A DNA stretch of 64,000 nt from Desulfosporosinus meridiei DSM 13257 (lineage in GTDB: Bacteria > Bacillota > Desulfitobacteriia > Desulfitobacteriales > Desulfitobacteriaceae). The DNA lies in the NCBI RefSeq assembly GCF_000231385.2, contig NC_018515.1, positions 1,116,001 to 1,180,000 of the forward strand, read 5' to 3'. The translations under genes and the position numbers were made by a program. Shown piece by piece: positions 1 through 8,339 of the stretch; positions within the stretch are counted from its first letter, which is position 1; every line of letters begins with the position of its first letter. Under the pieces are notes generated by a model. That model worked only from the letters and a program-made list of their open reading frames with translations, was not told where the DNA came from and made no database searches.

Positions 1-501
1 ACATCTGCAATGAAGGCTGCAGAACTGGGAGTAGAGGTTGCTATTGAACTAATCGGAGTAATGAGTTTATGGTTAGGTCTAATGCGTTTGGCTGAGGAAG
101 CAGGTTTAGTTAAAGGAATTGCGCGGATTTTTGGGCCGGCAATTCGTCGTCTATTTCCATCTCTTAGACCAGATAGCAAAGCTCTAGGTGCCATAATTAT
201 GAATCTGAGTGCGAATATATTAGGTTTAGGTAATGCCGCAACTCCTTTTGGACTTAAGGCCATGCAAGAACTTCAAAAAGAAAACCCGACACCTGATGTG
301 GCAAGTCCTGCGATGATCACTTTTCTGGCCTTGAATACCTCTTGTATTACTCTAATCCCGGCAACGATTATTGGTGTTCGCTTAAAAGCTAACTCTGTTA
401 ATCCTACTGAGATTATTGGAACTACTATAGTTGCGACAGGATGTGCTATGTTCATGGCCATCTTTGTAGATTTCTTAATTCGTCGCAGGAGGAAGCTATG
501 A
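1..501 (+). CDS. spmA: Spore maturation protein A (5' end outside window)
   Basis: The frame is open from base 1, so the gene begins upstream of the window; 166 codons are visible against about 195 for the family, so about 30 N-terminal residues are missing. The protein is a hydrophobic nucleoside-transporter-gate-like membrane protein with the SpmA signature NLSANILGLGNAATPFGLKAM and a following T(S)CITLIPATIIG stretch. In B. subtilis SpmA and SpmB act together in spore core dehydration and heat resistance. The stop codon overlaps the spmB start (ATGA), indicating translational coupling. The identification rests on motif and on the spmB neighbour. Confidence 0.93.
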   Translation, partial: TSAMKAAELGVEVAIELIGVMSLWLGLMRLAEEAGLVKGIARIFGPAIRRLFPSLRPDSKALGAIIMNLSANILGLGNAATPFGLKAMQELQKENPTPDVASPAMITFLALNTSCITLIPATIIGVRLKANSVNPTEIIGTTIVATGCAMFMAIFVDFLIRRRRKL

Positions 502-1037
502 ACATAATCGCGGAGATATCCAGATGGGCCATACCGCTGCTCCTTTTACTTGTACCTATAGTGGCCTACATTCGAGGAGTTCCTGTTTACGAATCGTTTG
601 TAGAGGGTGCGGAAGAAGGATTCAAAACAGGTGTGCGAATTTTGCCATTCTTAATCGGGATGCTTGTAGCAATTCGGGTGTTTGTTGATTCCGGTGCACT
701 TAGTATTCTATCGCAATGGCTTCGGCCACTCATCAACATACTAGGATTAGACCCTGATTTTGCTGCGATTATCCCGTTAGCAATTATGCGTCCGTTAAGT
801 GGTTCAGGTGCCTTGGGAGTAGCAACACAGTTAATTAATGAATACGGTCCCGATTCCTACATTGGTCGTTTAGCCTCAACATTGCAGGGAAGTACGGATA
901 CAACTTTCTTTGTGTTAACGGTATATTTTGGTTCAGTGGGTATAAAAAAATATCGATACGCCCTAAAATTAGGTTTACTTGCGGATCTTATTGGTTTGAT
1001 CGTCTCAGTTTGGATAGTTACTAAAGTGTTTTATTGA
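498..1037 (+). CDS. spmB: Spore maturation protein B
   Basis: This 179-residue membrane protein of the Gate/SpmB family has several hydrophobic segments and the family-like stretch IMRPLSGSGALG followed by STDTTFFVLTVYFGSVG. The start was placed at ATG 498 because AGGAGG lies 6 bases upstream and the ATG overlaps the spmA stop by four bases; an upstream in-frame ATG at 441 lies inside spmA and lacks a binding site. It is needed with SpmA for spore maturation. In B. subtilis spmA-spmB is followed by rluB, as it is here after two inserted glycosyltransferase genes. Confidence 0.95.
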   Translation: MNIIAEISRWAIPLLLLLVPIVAYIRGVPVYESFVEGAEEGFKTGVRILPFLIGMLVAIRVFVDSGALSILSQWLRPLINILGLDPDFAAIIPLAIMRPLSGSGALGVATQLINEYGPDSYIGRLASTLQGSTDTTFFVLTVYFGSVGIKKYRYALKLGLLADLIGLIVSVWIVTKVFY

Positions 1038-1089
1038 TACGTACTTTGTGCATACTAACAATGAACCTAAAAAGGGGGCATTGTTTAGT

Positions 1090-1890
1090 ATGCTATATAT
1101 TGTTTTGCCAGCGTATAATGAGGATCAAGCACTTGCTGAACTATTAGAAGATATCAGAACAAACTGTGCACAGATTCCTCACCAGATCGTTATAGTTAAC
1201 GATGGAAGTACAGATCGTACTTTTGATATTGTTCAGCAATATACTCAAGACTACAATAATATACACGGAGTAAATCATGAGCAAAATAAGGGATTGGGGG
1301 CTGCTATTAACAGTGGCTTCCAATATGTTTTGAATCACTCTTATCTCATTAAAGATCATGACAAAAAAAATTGCGAGAATAAAATTTGTCCAGATATTGT
1401 CATCACAATGGATGCAGATAATACTCAACCGGCAAATTGTATTCCCTTACTTTATGAGGAAATCTGTTCAGGCTCAGACCTGGTTATTGCTTCGCGGTAT
1501 GTCCAAGGAGGAGAACAACATGGGCTTTCATTAGGGCGTCGGGGATTATCTTGGGGGGCTGGGAAAGTCATGCAATTATTTGCTCCTATCAAAGGTGTCC
1601 GTGATTATTCATGTGGATATCGGGCTTATCGTCTTAAGCTTCTGGCTGAGGGAACCCGCCAATATGGGCCGGATATAATTGTAAGTCGAAATTTTTCGGG
1701 GATGGTTGAATTGCTCTTGAAGATTGCTCCATTCGCAGAACGGATAACGGAAGTCCCCTTAAAACTTCACTATGAACTTAAAAAAGGTGCCAGTAAAATG
1801 CGAATTTGGGCTACAATTTGGGGCTACTTTCAACTTATTTACCAATTAAAACGTAATAAGTGGAGTACAGTAGAATGGGCCGAGGAATAA
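1090..1890 (+). CDS. Family 2 glycosyltransferase
   Basis: This 266-residue GT-A enzyme resembles dolichyl-phosphate mannose synthase. It begins MLYIVLPAYNEDQAL, has the nucleotide-binding NDGSTDRT motif, and the metal-binding acidic motif MDADNTQP near residue 115. It should transfer a sugar from an NDP- or UDP-donor to a lipid carrier or envelope glycan at the inner face of the membrane; substrate cannot be read. The ATG at 1090 is preferred over GTG 1048 because AAAAAGGGGG ends about 11 bases upstream. The stop overlaps the next gene by 16 bases, so a polyprenyl-sugar made here could serve the neighbouring GT39-type enzyme (inference). Confidence 0.88.
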   Translation: MLYIVLPAYNEDQALAELLEDIRTNCAQIPHQIVIVNDGSTDRTFDIVQQYTQDYNNIHGVNHEQNKGLGAAINSGFQYVLNHSYLIKDHDKKNCENKICPDIVITMDADNTQPANCIPLLYEEICSGSDLVIASRYVQGGEQHGLSLGRRGLSWGAGKVMQLFAPIKGVRDYSCGYRAYRLKLLAEGTRQYGPDIIVSRNFSGMVELLLKIAPFAERITEVPLKLHYELKKGASKMRIWATIWGYFQLIYQLKRNKWSTVEWAEE

Positions 1891-3305
1891 ATCGTTTACT
1901 TTTAGCAGGAATTTTGCTAATGACTTTAGGACTTCGTCTGCGTGGAATCACGAATCCATTGCTTGATGACCAGGCATGGAGACAGGCAGATACAGCTAGC
2001 ATGGCTACTCATATGCTGGGAAATTTATTGAATTTCCCAAAGGTTTTCTTACCTCAGCTTAATTATGATGGGGTTATGCCTCAACATGTTGAGTTGGAGT
2101 TTCCCTTTTTACCATATGTATTAGCATGGACTTGGACAATTTTCGGTTGGACGGACTTATGGGGGCGGATCTGGTCAGTCTCTTTATCGTTGCTTACGGT
2201 GATAGGAATTTATGACCTGGGGCGAAGGATATTTAGTGAGCGAGTTGGACTTTTTGCCGCCGCGATTTACGCTATAATGCCTTTGTCAATTTATTATGGA
2301 AGAGTTGTCATGCCTGAACCTATGGCTCAAGCATGGAGTATCTGGGCCCTGGCTATGGTTTGGAGATGGAGAACTTCGCCAAAAGAGACTGGGAGTTGGC
2401 GAGCAGGCTTATTAATGGCTGGGGCAATCTTAGCTAAGCTTCCCCAGCTTATGCTGTTTCCCGTCGCCCTCCTATTAGGTTTTTGGCCATTGCAAGAACG
2501 GGTAAGGCAAATAATCCGCTATAGTTTGATTGTGCTTATTCCACCAATAGTTTATTATGTATGGGTACATTTTAATGTTGATTCTTCTAGTCAATTTGTT
2601 TCGGGAATATTAACTGAGCAAGTTGCCGGCTCAGCAAATATCAATTGGGAACTATTGGAGAAAAATGTCGAGCGTGGGTTTACAGATATTGTCGTATTTC
2701 TTTCTGGCCTGGGGCTGCTGCGTCTCTGTTTTTTTCGTTCACCGGCACGTTTAGCCTTTTGGGTTTGGGGGGGAATCAGCATTTTGTATATAGGCATAGT
2801 TTGTGCCCGTATTCCCTTAGATTATTACTTAGTGCCTGTTTTGCCTTTAGTTGCCCTATTAAGTGCTTACGCTATAGACTGTATTGCTAATTTACCTGGG
2901 ACTGTTATTGGGATTGTGCTTTTGGCCTTGATTAATAAGGGTACCTTTAGTGATTTAACCCCTAAGTATCAATGGAACCAAGAATACCTAAGTCAAGCCC
3001 AGTGGATAGTAGACCATACAGAAAACTCAAGTGTGTTAGTATTAAGCGATCCTCCGCCAATGACATTTTATTACGCTAGAAGAGTTGGATTTAGGTTGAA
3101 TACTGTCGATGACCAAGCCTCCTTTAATCTTTTGCAGCAGTTTCCGGGGGATTACCTAGTTCGTCTTCCTCACAGCGCACAGAATGAGAAGTTTTGGAGA
3201 AATGTTCAAGAACGGTATTCTGAAATTGGGCCGGGTATCTTTGATCTCAAGATTACTGAGACTTCTCCCTTGCTTCAGGATACAGATGTTCTTGGAACCC
3301 GATAG
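1875..3305 (+). CDS. GT39/ArnT-like membrane glycosyltransferase
   Basis: This 476-residue multi-pass membrane protein has the luminal acidic loop motif near the N-terminus, NPLLDDQAWRQADTA, typical of the PMT/ArnT (GT39, GT-C fold) enzymes that use polyprenyl-phosphate sugars. Roughly ten hydrophobic segments precede a soluble C-terminal domain. The start is ATG 1875 with GGAG ten bases upstream; GTG 1860 has no binding site. It overlaps the upstream GT2 gene, so the two probably form a donor-synthase plus transferase pair for envelope or spore-surface glycosylation. Both sit between spmB and rluB, which are often adjacent in other Firmicutes. Confidence 0.82.
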   Translation: MGRGINRLLLAGILLMTLGLRLRGITNPLLDDQAWRQADTASMATHMLGNLLNFPKVFLPQLNYDGVMPQHVELEFPFLPYVLAWTWTIFGWTDLWGRIWSVSLSLLTVIGIYDLGRRIFSERVGLFAAAIYAIMPLSIYYGRVVMPEPMAQAWSIWALAMVWRWRTSPKETGSWRAGLLMAGAILAKLPQLMLFPVALLLGFWPLQERVRQIIRYSLIVLIPPIVYYVWVHFNVDSSSQFVSGILTEQVAGSANINWELLEKNVERGFTDIVVFLSGLGLLRLCFFRSPARLAFWVWGGISILYIGIVCARIPLDYYLVPVLPLVALLSAYAIDCIANLPGTVIGIVLLALINKGTFSDLTPKYQWNQEYLSQAQWIVDHTENSSVLVLSDPPPMTFYYARRVGFRLNTVDDQASFNLLQQFPGDYLVRLPHSAQNEKFWRNVQERYSEIGPGIFDLKITETSPLLQDTDVLGTR

Positions 3306-3361
3306 AGTAATTACCTACTATAAATTAAAACGCTAGCAGCGATAAATAGAAAGGAAGAACA

Positions 3362-4132
3362 ATGAGCCAAGAGAAAGAGGATGGAGAACGCCTTCAAAAA
3401 GTAATTGCTAAAGCAGGCATTGCATCTCGCCGACATGCAGAACAGCTTATTCTTGAAGGTAGAGTAAAAGTAAATGGGGCAAAGATTTCTGTTTTAGGAT
3501 ATAAAGTTGGGATGGATGATTCCGTTGAAGTTGATGGAAGGCCTATCAAACATACAGAAAAGCTGGACTATTATCTTCTCAACAAACCAGTTGGTGTAAT
3601 TACTAGTGCTCAAGATCCCCAAGGTCGCCCTACGGTTATTGATTTATTAAAAGAAGTTCCGGCGCGAGTATATCCGGTTGGCAGATTGGACTACGATACC
3701 TCCGGAGCATTACTGCTTACTAATGATGGAGAGTTGGCACATCGTCTGATGCATCCTTCCTATGGAGTAGAGAAAACCTATCGCGTTTGGATTAAAGGCC
3801 CAATGGGGATTAATGCCATAGAAAGCCTTAGACAAGGTGTTTTACTTGAAGATGGAAACACCGCACCTGCTAAAGTCCAGCGAGTATGCGGTGTTTCGAA
3901 GAGAAGCAACGAAGAGCTTAGACCTAATCATATTGAAATTTTAGAAGTGACAATTCATGAAGGGCGAAATCGTCAAATTCGTCGTATGTTTTCCGCTGTT
4001 GGTTATCCGGTCTTTAAATTGGAGAGGATTCGATTTGGATCTCTCAGTCAGGGAAACACTCTTCCTCCGGGTGCGTACAGAGCTCTAACAAAAGAGGAAA
4101 TCAAAGAATTGCGATCTCAAGTAGGATTATGA
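3362..4132 (+). CDS. rluB: 23S rRNA pseudouridine synthase RluB family
   Basis: This 256-residue protein has an N-terminal S4 RNA-binding domain (about residues 9-56, RLQKVIAKAGIASRRHAE) and an RsuA/RluB-type catalytic domain with the motif VGRLDYDTSGALLLTNDG, in which Asp110 is the expected catalytic aspartate. It isomerises a uridine in the 23S peptidyl-transferase region. The start ATG 3362 follows GAAAGGAAG. Its position behind spmA-spmB matches B. subtilis ypuL (rluB). The 3' end overlaps the convergent gene at 4127 by six bases. Confidence 0.94.
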   Translation: MSQEKEDGERLQKVIAKAGIASRRHAEQLILEGRVKVNGAKISVLGYKVGMDDSVEVDGRPIKHTEKLDYYLLNKPVGVITSAQDPQGRPTVIDLLKEVPARVYPVGRLDYDTSGALLLTNDGELAHRLMHPSYGVEKTYRVWIKGPMGINAIESLRQGVLLEDGNTAPAKVQRVCGVSKRSNEELRPNHIEILEVTIHEGRNRQIRRMFSAVGYPVFKLERIRFGSLSQGNTLPPGAYRALTKEEIKELRSQVGL

Positions 4133-4639
4133 TTTAGGGTAGACAGGATGATCAAGCTCCTTATTCCATTTTTCTATATCCCTACCGCCATAAGACTGTA
4201 AGGTGTTCGCAACAGCATTGATTTTTTCGTGCTCTGTTTGGATTAGAACCAACCAATGTCCGGTACGAACTTCATTCTCGTAATGTCGTGCCCGTATTTC
4301 CGAAAGTCCGTAGCTTAAAAGGACTTCTGCTAGTCCACGGCTGGGAGGTTGATGCATAAGCTCGCTGGCCAGTGGCCCTGCTACAATTACCTCCCCTAAA
4401 TTTGGAACAAAAAACGGTGGTGCTTGGACAAGCCAGGTGTGATATTTGTCGTGATTGGTTTCACTCGGGTAATAGGCCAACTCGTTGGCGATTTCTTCAC
4501 GGTATTGACCTTGATGGAAGTATTCACTGCGGATTACGACTGATACTTTAGAATTTGCTAAGGATTCCCCTTGTATTTCTTCGATAGCTTCTTTAGTTTG
4601 TTGTTGTCCCTTGAAAATTGCAATTGCAGTTTTAAGCAT
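4127..4639 (-). CDS. Conserved hypothetical protein, stress-protein-like fold
   Basis: This 170-residue soluble protein starts MLKTAIAIFKGQQQTKEAIEEI, which resembles the beta-alpha opening of the general stress protein 17M (YflT-like) domain, in which a short strand is followed by a helix starting Q.T.EAI. No catalytic motif is visible. The reverse-strand ATG at 4639 is preceded by AAGGAGGA about ten bases away. It is monocistronic and convergent with rluB. Family assignment is tentative; I call it hypothetical. Confidence 0.8.
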   Translation of the reverse strand: MLKTAIAIFKGQQQTKEAIEEIQGESLANSKVSVVIRSEYFHQGQYREEIANELAYYPSETNHDKYHTWLVQAPPFFVPNLGEVIVAGPLASELMHQPPSRGLAEVLLSYGLSEIRARHYENEVRTGHWLVLIQTEHEKINAVANTLQSYGGRDIEKWNKELDHPVYPKS

Positions 4640-4845
4640 GTAATTTTATCCTCCTTGTAACTATACTATCTGTTGAAGTTTTCTTAGTATGTCCATAAAT
4701 TCTACGCCTAAAGCAAGGCCTGCAGGATAAAATTAAACCCATGGAGAATATTTTATAGGATTCATTTAAATATTGGGGTTTGGTGAAAAAGCTGGGCCTC
4801 AAATTTAAGTTGAACGATTATGATGGGGAACGGAGAGAACCAGTG

Positions 4846-5313
4846 ATGAAGATTCGGATTGGAGATGAACTCCTAACAGAACACATTCGCGTACGGATTC
4901 GAGTGGATTTTCGCGGTGAATCGAAAACTGGGCGCTTTTTCTTTGGAGGAAAGAGCAAGGAATTAGTGGCTGAAACGATGCGCGAGCAACAGGTAGCCTT
5001 ATTGCGCAATGTTCCACTACAAGGAATCATCATCGAAGATATCGATCTAAGTTTAGATATCTATACCGTCGCTGAAGAAAATGGACGCCGTCATCACGAC
5101 GAAGTTGCCTATGCACCAATTATTTTAACCTTACGGGTTGAAAATATTGACGACTTGCTTCCCTTTCTAGTTAAACCAGAATTCCGCAAGATTGAATTCT
5201 TAAGCCCTGAAAATATTTCTTTACACCGGCTAGATATGGAGAGATTACTATTTCGGCTTAGTCAGTCCTTTCAACAAGAGTTGAGATTGCTTGAACAAAA
5301 GTATTCCCGTTGA
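4846..5313 (+). CDS. Protein of unknown function upstream of lytS
   Basis: A 155-residue soluble protein, basic and rich in beta-type alternation in the first half (MKIRIGDELLTEHIRVRIRV) with a helical C-terminus ending FQQELRLLEQKY. I recognise no family. ATG 4846 has GGAGAG eight bases upstream and is preferred; the frame stays open upstream to GTG 4783 / TTG 4780, which would add 21 or 22 charged residues and has only a weak GGGG four bases before it, so the start is uncertain. It lies 63 bases before lytS on the same strand and may share its transcript. Confidence 0.75.
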   Translation: MKIRIGDELLTEHIRVRIRVDFRGESKTGRFFFGGKSKELVAETMREQQVALLRNVPLQGIIIEDIDLSLDIYTVAEENGRRHHDEVAYAPIILTLRVENIDDLLPFLVKPEFRKIEFLSPENISLHRLDMERLLFRLSQSFQQELRLLEQKYSR

Positions 5314-5376
5314 ATAGTATCGAATTAGTAAAAGTTAAATGATTTTCTCTTTGGCTACGAAAATGAGGGTGAATCT

Positions 5377-7077
5377 ATGGATTTAATAAAGATATTAGCT
5401 GAAAGGCTCAGTATTATTGTGACCATAGCGTTACTAATGACGAAGAGTCAGGTCTTTCGCCGATATTTGAATTCTCAACTAAACAAGCGTCAGACGTTAA
5501 CCTTAATGCTGATTTTTGGCGTATTCTCCATGGCAGGAACCTATTCGGGAGTTTCTATTAATGGTGCTAATGCGGCTAATACGAGTGCTATCGGAACGGT
5601 AAGTGCAGGTATGCTTGGCGGGCCGCTGGTTGGTTTAGTAGTTGGCGCAATTACAGGCTTGCACTTTTACATATTCTATGGAGGGTTTACTGGTTTAGCT
5701 TGTGCAATATCTCCAATATTGCAGGGTTTGCTGGGAGGGCTCATTTATTGGCTGGCAAGGGATAAAAACGATGATTGGAAGGTCGGCGTGGGGCTGGGAA
5801 TAATAGCCCAAATAATGGAGATGGCTATTATTCTTATAATTGCCCGTCCTTTTGAGGAAGCATGGAACCTAATCATGGTCATTGCTATGCCAATGGTTCT
5901 ATTCAATGGGCTTGGAGTGGGTCTTTTTTTATATATTATTAAGACAGTTTATCATGAGGAAGAACAGATTGCCGCCCTACAAGCCCAGAATGTCTTGCAA
6001 ATAGCTGATATAACTTTGCCTTATTTTCGAAAGGGTTTAAATTTAGAAAGTGCTCAAAAAGCTGCTGAAATTATTCAAAAAATTTCCAAGGTGGCAGCGG
6101 TGGCAATAACCAATAAGCAGCAAATAATCGCTTATGTCGGTTTAGGATCGGATCACCATTTTATAGGACAACCATTTATGACAGAGGCAGGGCATAAAGC
6201 CTTACGGGATGGTAAATCTATCCAGATTTCTGAAGTTGAAACTGAGTGCAAGTATCCAAATTGTCCTTTACGCTCAGCTATTGCTGTCCCTCTGCGCCCT
6301 GGTGAAAAGACAATCGGAGCTTTAATTTTATATCGTGCTCGGCGAGGGAAATCAATTATCGACGTAACTTTAGCAGAGGGACTGGGGAAACTTTTTTCCA
6401 CTCAACTTGAGTTAGCCGATCTTGAACACCAGAAAGAGTTAAGCGTTGCATCTGAAATACGAGCACTTCAAGCTCAAATCCAGCCTCATTTCCTATTTAA
6501 TACCTTAAATACTGTAGTAAGTTTAATCAGGAGTCAGCCGGAAAAAGCGCGGGAGGTTCTTATTTTTTTGGGTGAATTCTTACGCCGCAATATGCGTCAA
6601 GGGGTTTCATTCCACACTGTACGGGAAGAATGTAAACATGTCGAAGCCTATATGGCTATCGAAGAGGCTAGATTTTCCAACAAGTTAAAGGTAGATATGA
6701 ACATTGAGACAGGAACTGAGAATATTATATTGCCACCGCTAGTCTTGCAGCCACTGGTTGAAAATGCAGTTAGACACGGACTGTTACCTAAGGATAGCGG
6801 GGGTACAGTTTCAATCCATGTCCACAAAGATGGTGATAGCATACAAATTATAGTTCGAGATGATGGAATAGGCATATCTAGTTTTAAGCTGCGCGACATT
6901 TTTGAAGGAGTTGAAGAGGAAGATGCTGAGATAGGAATCGGTCTAAAGAACGTACATCGACGTTTATTAAGACTATACGGACAGGGACTACTGATTGAAA
7001 GTATCCTTGGTGTGGGAACGATTATTTCCTTTCGAGTACCCATTTCAAGAAGTGTACTTAGAGGAGTGACATTATGA
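5377..7077 (+). CDS. lytS: LytS-family sensor histidine kinase
   Basis: This 566-residue kinase has an N-terminal 5TM-LYT membrane module (about residues 5-190, with GTYSGVSINGANAANTSAIGTV), a GAF domain (about 205-350) holding a CKYPNCPL pair (Cys291, Cys296), a HisK phosphoacceptor region QAQIQPHFLFNTLN with His371, and a C-terminal ATPase (VENAVRHGLLP, DDGIGI, GIGLKNV). The family senses cell envelope state or small metabolites such as pyruvate and controls lrgAB-type genes; ligand cannot be deduced. The stop overlaps lytT (ATGA), so the pair is translationally coupled. GAGGGTG precedes ATG 5377. Confidence 0.95.
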   Translation: MDLIKILAERLSIIVTIALLMTKSQVFRRYLNSQLNKRQTLTLMLIFGVFSMAGTYSGVSINGANAANTSAIGTVSAGMLGGPLVGLVVGAITGLHFYIFYGGFTGLACAISPILQGLLGGLIYWLARDKNDDWKVGVGLGIIAQIMEMAIILIIARPFEEAWNLIMVIAMPMVLFNGLGVGLFLYIIKTVYHEEEQIAALQAQNVLQIADITLPYFRKGLNLESAQKAAEIIQKISKVAAVAITNKQQIIAYVGLGSDHHFIGQPFMTEAGHKALRDGKSIQISEVETECKYPNCPLRSAIAVPLRPGEKTIGALILYRARRGKSIIDVTLAEGLGKLFSTQLELADLEHQKELSVASEIRALQAQIQPHFLFNTLNTVVSLIRSQPEKAREVLIFLGEFLRRNMRQGVSFHTVREECKHVEAYMAIEEARFSNKLKVDMNIETGTENIILPPLVLQPLVENAVRHGLLPKDSGGTVSIHVHKDGDSIQIIVRDDGIGISSFKLRDIFEGVEEEDAEIGIGLKNVHRRLLRLYGQGLLIESILGVGTIISFRVPISRSVLRGVTL

Positions 7078-7835
7078 TCAAAATAGTATTAGTAGACGAT
7101 GAACAACCGGCGCGTGAAGAACTAAGATTTTTGTTGGAGAAAAATTCTGAAATGGAAATCATCGGTGAGTTTTCAAGTGGAGTGCAGACTATTGAAGGAA
7201 TTCCCAACCTGCAACCGGAGGTTATCTTTATGGATGTCCATCTGCAAGATATGGATGGTATTGATGTTGTTCGAGCTCTTCAACAGTTGGATATGCGGGC
7301 ATCCGTTGTTTTTGCTACTGCTTATGATGTTCATGCTATACGCGCTTTTGAACTTAATGCCGTGGATTATATTCTTAAACCCTTTTCTCAGGAACGTTTG
7401 AAAGTTACAATTGATCGTATCCAACAACGTATACAGTCACATGACCAGGAATTGACGCAAAAAATATCACGTTTAATTCAAGAAATAGGGGTTAAACAAC
7501 GACCGCGCAAACTTGCAGCTACCTCTAAGGGACGAGTTGTCTTGATTGACCCGCAGGAATTGCTTTATGTAGTCGCTGAAGGTCGCTATGCCAGTTTGGT
7601 AACTGAACACAAAATGTGGCCCACGACGTTCAGTTTGCACGAAATTGAAGAGAGACTGGATCCTGCCCAGTTCTTGCAAACTCACAGAGCTTACATTGTT
7701 AACCTAGATCGTATTAAAGAAGTAATTCCTTGGTTTAACTCAACCTATAAGATTATTATCGATGGCGAGAAAGCAACTGAAATTCCGGTTAGTCGAACTT
7801 ATATCAAAAAACTAAAAGAACGGCTTGATGTTTGA
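7074..7835 (+). CDS. lytT: LytTR-family response regulator
   Basis: This 253-residue regulator has a receiver domain (1-120, acidic pair DDE at 8-10, phosphoacceptor Asp54 in MDVHLQDMDG, Lys in LKPFSQ) and a C-terminal LytTR DNA-binding domain (about 150-250, TTFSLHEIEERLD and FLQTHRAYIVNLDRIKEV). It is the cognate partner of the LytS kinase upstream with a four-base overlap. An intrinsic terminator starts at its last codon. Targets are not obvious; no lrgAB-like gene follows in the window. Confidence 0.95.
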   Translation: MIKIVLVDDEQPAREELRFLLEKNSEMEIIGEFSSGVQTIEGIPNLQPEVIFMDVHLQDMDGIDVVRALQQLDMRASVVFATAYDVHAIRAFELNAVDYILKPFSQERLKVTIDRIQQRIQSHDQELTQKISRLIQEIGVKQRPRKLAATSKGRVVLIDPQELLYVVAEGRYASLVTEHKMWPTTFSLHEIEERLDPAQFLQTHRAYIVNLDRIKEVIPWFNSTYKIIIDGEKATEIPVSRTYIKKLKERLDV

Positions 7836-7865
7836 GTGTTCAAAGAAGAACACTTTTTTTTTGTG
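7835..7865 (+). terminator. Intrinsic terminator after lytT
   Basis: Stem AGTGTTC / GAACACT (7835-7841 with 7848-7854), loop AAAGAA, followed by a run of ten or so T. It overlaps the lytT stop codon and closes the lytST operon. Confidence 0.85.
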
Positions 7866-7985
7866 TAATATAATGAATATGCAAAACATTACGTAAATTC
7901 ATAATCTCATGTCAAATTTTATGTGTTTGGTGCAAATAATCTAGAGAATTTTCGCACAATATTATATTCTTTGTTTATTACTTAA

Positions 7986-8132
7986 ATGGTCGGGTTCAAT
8001 GGTCTGATGACCATCCATTCTCTTCCAGCATTGACGGCAGCTATAGCTGGGAAGTCGAGTCCGACCATCAAAGGAACAGCAGCTGCAGCAGGAGTACCGA
8101 CCTGCTGCGGCAACATACAACAAATCAAGTGA
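7986..8132 (+). CDS. Candidate 48-residue small protein
   Basis: An ATG-to-TGA frame of 48 codons encodes a peptide rich in Ala, Gly, Thr and Pro that ends GVPTCCGNIQQIK, with an adjacent Cys pair. A stop codon lies directly before the ATG and there is no Shine-Dalgarno in front of it, which argues against translation; ATG 8007 (MTIHSLPALTAAIAG) is an internal alternative, also without a clear site. A terminator-like hairpin begins at the stop codon, which is what one expects behind a real gene. I recognise no family. Low confidence. Confidence 0.25.
   Translation: MVGFNGLMTIHSLPALTAAIAGKSSPTIKGTAAAAGVPTCCGNIQQIK
7999..8014. promoter_or_regulatory. Palindrome, candidate FadR-family operator
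   Basis: ATGGTC-TGAT-GACCAT, six-base arms, perfect. GntR/FadR-family regulators bind operators built on T-GT...AC-A half sites. It shares the sequence GGTCTGA with a second palindrome at 13022 in front of glcD. It lies about 330 bases before the fadR-type gene, so it could serve autoregulation or a distal promoter. Confidence 0.45.
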
Positions 8133-8160
8133 ATCAGGTCAAGACCTGCTTCACTTTTTA
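8127..8160 (+). terminator. Terminator-like hairpin before first FadR gene
   Basis: Arms AAGTGAA-T-CAGGTC and GACCTG-C-TTCACTT with one internal mismatch and a very tight loop, followed by TTTTTA. It may end a short transcript from the 7866-8126 stretch. Confidence 0.6.
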
Positions 8161-8339
8161 TCTAAGAATAAAGAGTCGGGAAGGATTGCCTGGGATACCG
8201 ATCGGTTCATGAAGGAACTTGTTATTTGCTGGATTTAATACAGCGTTTTACTCTTTAAAACAAAGAAGTAGTAACGGCCTTCGGCTTAAAACCAAGGAGT
8301 TTATTTTGATACAACCCGATATGCGAGGAGAGAAATAGG

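Larger units (their letters stand above)
7866..8339. other. 474-base gap between lytT and the first FadR gene
   Basis: The stretch holds a perfect palindrome at 7999-8014, a short open frame at 7986-8132, and a hairpin with T-tail at 8127-8160, each listed separately. The remaining 180 bases before the FadR gene (8161-8339) carry no gene that I can support; a promoter was not identified with confidence. Confidence 0.6.

Noticed and set aside
6648..7043. 131-codon reverse-strand frame in lytS
   Set aside because: It is antisense to the conserved HATPase domain of LytS and has no independent support.
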